Shown: piece by piece, positions 14,001 to 18,363 of the stretch | How positions within the stretch are numbered: the stretch's first letter is position 1 | How the letters are laid out: every line of letters starts with the position of its first letter | NCBI GenBank assembly: GCA_910584735.1 | Contig: CAJUBM010000056.1 | Span: 1-18,363 of the forward strand | Reading direction: 5' to 3' | Source of the DNA: an uncultured Muribaculaceae bacterium | Lineage (GTDB): Bacteria > Bacteroidota > Bacteroidia > Bacteroidales > Muribaculaceae | DNA: 18,363 nt | Translations under genes and position numbers: made by a program | The notes under the pieces: generated by a model | The model's database searches: none | What the model saw: the letters and a program-made list of their open reading frames with translations, nothing else | What the model was told of the DNA's origin: nothing

Positions 14001-16706
14001 CCCATTGAGGGTGCAACGGCGCAGAGCGCGGTGATGGTTTCGATGGTAAATATGGCTATCAACCAGCTTGCCCCGGCTCCGCTTAACGTTGAGATGCCGC
14101 GAACCTGGAACTCCGTACCTTATGTTTCGGGTTGGAATCTTGGAACGGAGAGATCTTATCTATCCATACCATATAAACGTCTGTCCTCGTTGAGCTACGG
14201 CGAACCGTCTTGGAATTTCTATAACAGAGGGTATCTTACCTCTAACATCAGGATTCGCGGTTATGCGATGATGAAAAGCGCTGCCACTGCCGCAGGGACA
14301 GATGATATGAATGTAGTGCGTGAGCATAAGCAGGAAGTAGCTGTAGAAGAGGAAGCCGATGCAGTCGCCCCGCAATTATTTGGCGCGGTCGCAGGGGTGG
14401 ATAACGGATTGGCACTTGATGAAGTTGTGACTGTCTCGACTGGGAAATCCGTAGACGACACCAAGGCTGTCTACCGCCCGGCAGAGATTCCGATGGCGTT
14501 CTTCCGGCCGATGCTGCTCACTGCCGAGGACGGCACGCTGGAAGTGCGATACACCGTGCCTGATGCGAACACCACGTGGCTTTTGCAGGGCGCGGCCTAC
14601 AACCGCGAACTGCTGTCGGCCAACACGCGGGTGAACATCGTTGCATCGAAGCCGATAATGGTGAATGTGAACGCGCCGCGTTTCCTCCGTGGAGGCGACA
14701 AGGTTACCGTTCGTGCCTCGGTGATGAACAATACCGATTCGGTCGTAGGGGCCGAGGGGATAATCGAGGTCGTATCGCAGAGTGACGGCACTGTCCTTGC
14801 CGGCGAGAAGTTCAGTTTTGACAGCATAGCAGCGAAAGGTCAGCGAATCGTGGAGGTCGGCTATACGGCTGACGCGATGTCGCCGGCGGTAATCTTCCGT
14901 GCGAAGGCTTCGAACTGCAACTTCACCGATGGCGAGCAGCAGATGGTGCGTATTCTCCCCTCCGACCAGGATGTGATGGAATCGCACATGTTCTTCATCG
15001 CTCCCGATTCAACTCGTTTCGAGATGTCGCTTCCGGCATTGACGGCCGGAGGCAAGGCTCTGCTGAACTTCACGGAGAACCCCACATGGCAGGTTGTCTC
15101 GGCTCTTCCCGGTCTCAGGGAGGGCGATGTAAACTCGTCAGTGGAAGCGGCACATGCCCTTTTCTCGGCTCGCGTGGCTGACGGTCTTGTTCGCCGTTAT
15201 CCTGAAATTGCCAGGACGCTGCGCCGATGGGCGGAAAACCCGCAGGATTCTGCGTTGGTTTCCGAATTGCAGCGCAACGAGGAGTTGCGCCAGGTGCTGC
15301 TTTCTGCCACACCCTGGGTGCAGAACGCCCAGAATGACACACAGCGCCTGCAACGTCTGGCGCTGCTGCTCGACTCCCGCGAGACGGAGCGCGTTACGCG
15401 TTCGGCCATCGAACTGTTGCGCAAAACTTTCGTGTCGGGTGGTGGATGGTGTTGGACGGCTTCCTATCCCGAGGTTTCGGAATGGGCTACCGGGGAGGTG
15501 CTTCTCACCCTCGGGCTTCTTAACCGTATGGGCTGGCTACCCGAAAACCGCGACCTGGCAGATATGGTCGAGGCCGGATGCCGCTATCTTGATGCCGAGA
15601 CGGCCAAGGCGTTTGCAAAATATCCCAAGGGGGATTACACGCTCTATACCTTTACCCGCGACCTATTCCCTGCCGTAAAGCAGTCTACCGCCTCATCGCG
15701 CGTAAGTTCCGCCACGGTGCAGCGCTGCATCTCGGAGTGGAAGCGTCAAAGTGTACAGGGAAAGGCTGTCAGCGCCTTGATTCTTAACTCACACGGCTAC
15801 AAGGCCACAGCCTCGCAGATTCTTAAGTCGCTGCGCGAATATGCCACGCAGACACCCCAAAAAGGGATGTGGTGGCAGCAACTTGACCATACATCGTTCT
15901 GGTCGATGGACCGCGTAGGTGTCACGGCGATAGTATTGCAGGCTTTTGCATCGGTAGATCCGAAATGCGGCGATATAGACCGCATACGGCAGTGGCTACT
16001 GTTGCAGAAGCAGAATACCGACTGGGGTTCATCTGCGGTCACCACTATGGTGGTAGCCTCCATACTCACTTCAGGCAGCGAATGGACTGTCAATCCGCAA
16101 GGAACGGCCATACACGTAGACGACAAACTCGTGCAGCCCGAGAACCCGCAGTATGCTACCGGGGAATTTACCGTAAACCTCACCCCTTACATGTCGCAGC
16201 CCTCGCAGCTTGTTATAGACCGTCAGGCAAACTATCCGTCGTTCGGCAGCGTTGTGACTATGGAACGCCGTGATATGGCCGACATAAAGGCTGTTCCCTG
16301 TGCCGAGGCATCGGTAGAGAAGGAACTCAGCGTTTATCGCTCGGGCGAGTGGGTGGCTGCTGACGGGTTCAAGGCCGGTGACCGCGTGAAAGTGACGCTT
16401 ACGGTGCGGGTAGACGATGATTTGAGCTACGTAGTGATTACCGACCCCCGTGCTGCCGGTCTGCAGCTTGCCGACCAGCTTCCCACGCCGGTCTATAGTG
16501 ACGGGGTATGTTTCTATCGCGAAAACCGCGATTCGAGCACCAACTTGTATATCAACCGCCTGCGGCGCGGCACGTATATGCTCTCCTATGAGCTTTTTGC
16601 CGCACAGAACGGCGTCTTTACTTCCGGCGCGGCCTCGTTGCAGAGCCAGTACAATCCACTTGTCACGGCACACTCTGCCGGGCAGCGCATCACAGTGAGT
16701 GAATAA
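11016..16706 (+). CDS. Alpha-2-macroglobulin-like protein lacking the thioester motif
   Basis: A giant (1896-residue) exported protein of the bacterial alpha-2-macroglobulin superfamily. The signal peptide MKKLIILLMAFGAAIAAF fixes the ATG at 11016; an in-frame TTG at 10983 would add 11 non-signal residues. Recognisable parts are an N-terminal helical region (to ~340), macroglobulin domains including an MG2-type strand set beginning DIQTPLKLYHPGDS (~550), and a bait-like charged linker (~1085-1155). An A2M core domain follows (IPMAFFRPMLLTAEDG... VPDANTTWLLQGAAYNRE, from ~1158), then an alpha-helical thioester-type domain (~1340-1640; GGWCWTASYPEVSEWATGE) and a C-terminal MG10-like domain (~1750-1896). 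Where CxEQ is expected, after the Leu-Pro at 1364-1365, the sequence reads GLREGDVNSSVEAAHALF, so no thioester can form. The gene is translationally coupled to the next one (TAATG). Likely a periplasmic envelope guard against proteases. Confidence 0.9.
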   Translation: MKKLIILLMAFGAAIAAFCQKKQAPDFAFPAQVEKTARADLERAVKSGNGPATVDAAVRWSLAKAQVSSDSLPAVIAGIGRITTKINDPAAKAMLNTLLARIYTEIYEYSRYKIDERPTMASAGDDYNLWSRDRFASEVDSLTTKALADSGALKAVPLSDYAGVIDFSRADLKLYPTLYDFVAVRGIDNLSPFIPRASNVLNGRLLQYPDDTSLYPGAGSVLGHILGIYHERGQYLASRENLPAEIDNDLARLEFINENRFIISSVNGDEDSLYENVLIERYEEMLPRTPDAVRYLLELPASYDKVYPILSEFAAGHPSYADINAVKNRLNSMSQPTANVSYSSRAVPGVPFKVTVEAGNASKVTLKLYDVTAISNRENSNLQYKKVASRLGEPKATVSVEFSDTVPFSKKETVELTIPSFGRYIIVPEINGIPVGANNSQWIPVLYGTELVATSINSYPDPFAVVVNPLTGEPQKGVDVAFRPWSRKSGFTPVSGKTSADGFLTLDKSKEGGSGEIRVSRGDDRYSPASSVAIRDYQSHKGELRVDIQTPLKLYHPGDSITFAVVAFQRGEKERDFRIGGDCKLSIVLRDANYQEAGTVEVTTDSWGRAQSGFILPKDGLQGQFSLQAICIDKDGDISYVGECWFNVSDYRLPTFQVEDVAALRPGTLGESALVTGKAVTFAGFPVLDAVVKIQMSVRTGNWYWASVSPVFATLEGKTTPDGSFSVEIPAEVMTGAPSPLGYFIADIAVTSAEGETQTASASFNLGKPLSIRSEIPDVVNLDKPFKAKVEAFDYKDKPQPIVLNYTIKGENIDGDIPSRTGILTDGNLVDVIKALPPGEYKFEFVPADSTLANPLKDVSLVVYSPRSKVSPMKDKVLWLPEGDITADTSGDASVVFGSNVEGAWIWLFVSDKEGKTVENRWVRTRRGMQSVDIKLQSDFREGCISMRGVRDYDAFSGTLNLYASESKSAINLEVETFRNRITPGDEETVTFRVKPIEGATAQSAVMVSMVNMAINQLAPAPLNVEMPRTWNSVPYVSGWNLGTERSYLSIPYKRLSSLSYGEPSWNFYNRGYLTSNIRIRGYAMMKSAATAAGTDDMNVVREHKQEVAVEEEADAVAPQLFGAVAGVDNGLALDEVVTVSTGKSVDDTKAVYRPAEIPMAFFRPMLLTAEDGTLEVRYTVPDANTTWLLQGAAYNRELLSANTRVNIVASKPIMVNVNAPRFLRGGDKVTVRASVMNNTDSVVGAEGIIEVVSQSDGTVLAGEKFSFDSIAAKGQRIVEVGYTADAMSPAVIFRAKASNCNFTDGEQQMVRILPSDQDVMESHMFFIAPDSTRFEMSLPALTAGGKALLNFTENPTWQVVSALPGLREGDVNSSVEAAHALFSARVADGLVRRYPEIARTLRRWAENPQDSALVSELQRNEELRQVLLSATPWVQNAQNDTQRLQRLALLLDSRETERVTRSAIELLRKTFVSGGGWCWTASYPEVSEWATGEVLLTLGLLNRMGWLPENRDLADMVEAGCRYLDAETAKAFAKYPKGDYTLYTFTRDLFPAVKQSTASSRVSSATVQRCISEWKRQSVQGKAVSALILNSHGYKATASQILKSLREYATQTPQKGMWWQQLDHTSFWSMDRVGVTAIVLQAFASVDPKCGDIDRIRQWLLLQKQNTDWGSSAVTTMVVASILTSGSEWTVNPQGTAIHVDDKLVQPENPQYATGEFTVNLTPYMSQPSQLVIDRQANYPSFGSVVTMERRDMADIKAVPCAEASVEKELSVYRSGEWVAADGFKAGDRVKVTLTVRVDDDLSYVVITDPRAAGLQLADQLPTPVYSDGVCFYRENRDSSTNLYINRLRRGTYMLSYELFAAQNGVFTSGAASLQSQYNPLVTAHSAGQRITVSE

Positions 16707-18277
16707 TGTTTAAGCGAAAAATAATCCTGTGCCTGCTGTCGGCGTTTCTGCCGATGCTGGCCCATATAGCAGCCCAGACCCCCAAGCACGAGATGCGGGG
16801 GGCCTGGGTTGCCACCGTATATGGCATAGACTGGCCTTCGCGCCAAGGTTCCACCCCTGAAATCGCCGAACATCAGCGCCGTGAACTGATAGCTATATTC
16901 GACTCGTTGCAGACTGCCGGGTTGAACGCTGTCCTTCTCCAGGTCAGACCGATGGCCGATGCTCTCTACCACAGTGATAAGGAACCGTGGAGTGCCTATC
17001 TCACCGGTGAGCGCGGGGTTTCTCCGGCCGGGAGGTGGGATCCGCTGGAGTTTGCGATAGGGGAGGCCCATGCCCGTGGCATGGAACTCCACGCGTGGGT
17101 GAATCCGTTCAGATTCGCCATGTCGCCCACCCTTCCAACCACGCCGTATGACCGCAAGGCATATCAGAAAGGGTGGATTATCACCCATCGTACGGGTGGC
17201 TCTGCGGGAGCAGGTGCTAAAGGAAAATCCGGGAAAAAGAAGGGTAGGCGTAAGGCACAGCCACAACCCAAGGGTAAGGCGGTATCAATCTTCGATCCCG
17301 GCAACGAGGGCGCGGTAGGACACGTTTTGGATGTGTGCCGCGACATAGTTAGGAACTACGATATTGACGGTCTCGTATTCGATGATTATTTCTATCCTGA
17401 CCGCTTTCCACTCCCTGCCGGGGAGAACCCGGAAAAGGCAGCCGACCTTAGGCGCCATTACGTGAACCGCGCCGTGGCTTCGGTCTACGCTATGATTCAA
17501 AAGGAGAAACCTTATGTGCGTTTCGGCGTAGCACCGGCGGGCGTGGCCGGAGGGAACGGCAAGGCTACCGCGAAGTACAACCTGCTTCCCCCGATTGTCG
17601 GAAACGACTGGATGTACGACCGTATATATTGCGACCCTTTGGCCTGGCTCTCCGAGGGGACGGTGGACTATGTGTCGCCGCAGCTATACTGGCCTTCCGA
17701 CCACTCCACAAATCCTTACGGCCCTCTGGCGCAATGGTGGGAGGGTGTTGCAAAGCACTTCCGGCGCCATTGCTTTGCCAGCCACAGTCTGACAAACGTG
17801 GCTTCCACCCCGGAGCATTGGCGCGAGCAGGGGAGGCAGATTGATTTTGACCGTGAGTCCGCTGCTCCCGGCTCGGTGCTTTATTCCGTGGCCTCCATGT
17901 CGGGGAAGAAAGCCGGCGGACTGGCCTCATATCTGGGGATGAACCATTATGCCGTTCCGGCCCTTATGCCATCCATGGAGTGGAAACATGCCTCCGATCC
18001 CGGTAAGGTCAGGAACCTTAGAATAGATGATGACGGGGTGCTTTCATGGACCGGGAACAAGGCCCGGCGTTACGTGGTGTATGCCATACCCTACGATATA
18101 TCGGCTGCCGATGCCTCCGACGACCGGGGCATAAACTTCCTTCCAGCCTATATAGCAGGGGTATCCTACGGCGATTCCTTCACCCTACCCTCATACCTCA
18201 CAGCCGACTATTGGTATGCCGTAGCGCCCTATGACCGCTACGGGAACGAGTGGAAAGCCTCCGTATTACATCCTTAA
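16706..18277 (+). CDS. GHL10/DUF187 glycoside-hydrolase-like protein
   Basis: A 523-residue exported protein: signal peptide 1-23, then a TIM-barrel of the GHL10 (DUF187, YngK/DigH-like) family. Landmarks are EMRGAWVATVYGIDWPS (29-45), LNAVLLQVRPMADALY (73-88), GMELHAWVNPFR (125-136), YDIDGLVFDDYFYP (218-231) and VDYVSPQLYWP (320-330). DigH of E. coli, a family member, cleaves denuded peptidoglycan glycan strands, so a role in cell-wall glycan processing is plausible. Residues 164-191 are a Gly/Lys/Arg/Gln/Pro-rich insertion within the barrel, where homologues usually have a short loop. The C-terminal ~95 residues look like a fibronectin-III-type domain. The ATG overlaps the A2M stop by one base, so the two are an operon. 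Confidence 0.9.
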   Translation: MFKRKIILCLLSAFLPMLAHIAAQTPKHEMRGAWVATVYGIDWPSRQGSTPEIAEHQRRELIAIFDSLQTAGLNAVLLQVRPMADALYHSDKEPWSAYLTGERGVSPAGRWDPLEFAIGEAHARGMELHAWVNPFRFAMSPTLPTTPYDRKAYQKGWIITHRTGGSAGAGAKGKSGKKKGRRKAQPQPKGKAVSIFDPGNEGAVGHVLDVCRDIVRNYDIDGLVFDDYFYPDRFPLPAGENPEKAADLRRHYVNRAVASVYAMIQKEKPYVRFGVAPAGVAGGNGKATAKYNLLPPIVGNDWMYDRIYCDPLAWLSEGTVDYVSPQLYWPSDHSTNPYGPLAQWWEGVAKHFRRHCFASHSLTNVASTPEHWREQGRQIDFDRESAAPGSVLYSVASMSGKKAGGLASYLGMNHYAVPALMPSMEWKHASDPGKVRNLRIDDDGVLSWTGNKARRYVVYAIPYDISAADASDDRGINFLPAYIAGVSYGDSFTLPSYLTADYWYAVAPYDRYGNEWKASVLHP

Positions 18278-18363
18278 GGCACGGTATTAGTCTGTTTCAA
18301 AAATAATTTGTAATTAGTAGTGGTGCGATAAAAATCTTACCACTGTTATTAAAATATTAATAT
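18278..18363 (+). other. Right-edge AT-rich intergenic stretch with a weak hairpin
   Basis: AGTGGT (18319-18324) and ACCACT (18339-18344) can form a 6-bp stem with a 14-nt loop, 42 nt after the GHL10 stop codon and followed by AT-rich sequence. It may be the terminator of the A2M-GHL10 operon; the stem is short. Confidence 0.35.

Noticed and set aside
14376..14987. 203-codon minus-strand frame inside the A2M gene
   Set aside because: Antisense to the conserved A2M core domain; the composition is His/Arg-rich, as expected of a shadow frame.
17195..17278. Frameshift or assembly error in the GHL10 gene
   Set aside because: The reading frame is uninterrupted and family motifs resume in the same frame on both sides, so it is an in-frame insertion.

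Overview
The window looks like chromosomal DNA of a gut-type Bacteroidales bacterium. Muribaculaceae is my best guess, but that is inference. The evidence is: several upstream regions carry the Bacteroidetes promoter signature (a -7 box TAnnTTTG, twice with a TTTG -33 box 19-20 nt upstream); there is a TonB-dependent receptor paired with a lipoprotein; one large secreted protein has a type IX secretion (Por) C-terminal tail; and the thioester-less alpha-2-macroglobulin and GHL10 glycosidase-like proteins are of a kind common in this phylum. There are no rRNA genes, tRNAs or CRISPR arrays, and no intact mobile element that I can recognise.

Left part, mostly minus strand. Positions 1-315 hold no supportable gene, but contain a 15-bp motif present three times (forward, reverse, forward) just downstream of the class II fructose-bisphosphate aldolase gene (316-1314). 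A bidirectional-looking intrinsic terminator separates fba from an AT-rich DUF3800 gene (1460-2350), which has its own strong promoter and a roughly 100-nt leader. A 51-bp near-palindrome then separates DUF3800 from a two-gene minus-strand operon: a TonB-dependent outer-membrane receptor (3542-5788) followed 24 nt later by a surface-type lipoprotein (2606-3517). The lipoprotein stop codon lies inside a three-unit 15-bp tandem repeat.

Middle, plus strand. A divergent promoter region (5800-5894) serves the receptor on one side and a 987-aa secreted repeat protein with a T9SS tail (6142-9105) on the other. The repeat-protein side has a G8 tract between its likely -33 and -7 elements, and then a leader of about 240 nt with several nested inverted repeats and a perfect 14-bp tandem duplication. 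A strong hairpin terminator follows the gene.

Right part, plus strand. A three-gene cassette (9293-10870) encodes an ECF sigma factor, a single-pass membrane protein with the features of an anti-sigma factor, and a periplasmic Spy/CpxP-like protein. By architecture this is an envelope-stress sensing module resembling CnrH/CnrY/CnrX. A long hairpin ends the cassette. It is followed by a very large alpha-2-macroglobulin-like protein without a thioester motif (11016-16706), whose stop codon overlaps by one base the start of a GHL10/DUF187 glycoside-hydrolase-like protein (16706-18277). That last pair is likely an envelope or peptidoglycan protection operon, reminiscent of A2M-PbpC pairs in Proteobacteria.

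The parts most worth a second look are the structured leader and G-tract promoter of the T9SS protein, the sigma/anti-sigma/Spy cassette with its neighbouring A2M-GHL10 operon, and the DUF3800 gene inserted between housekeeping and receptor genes.
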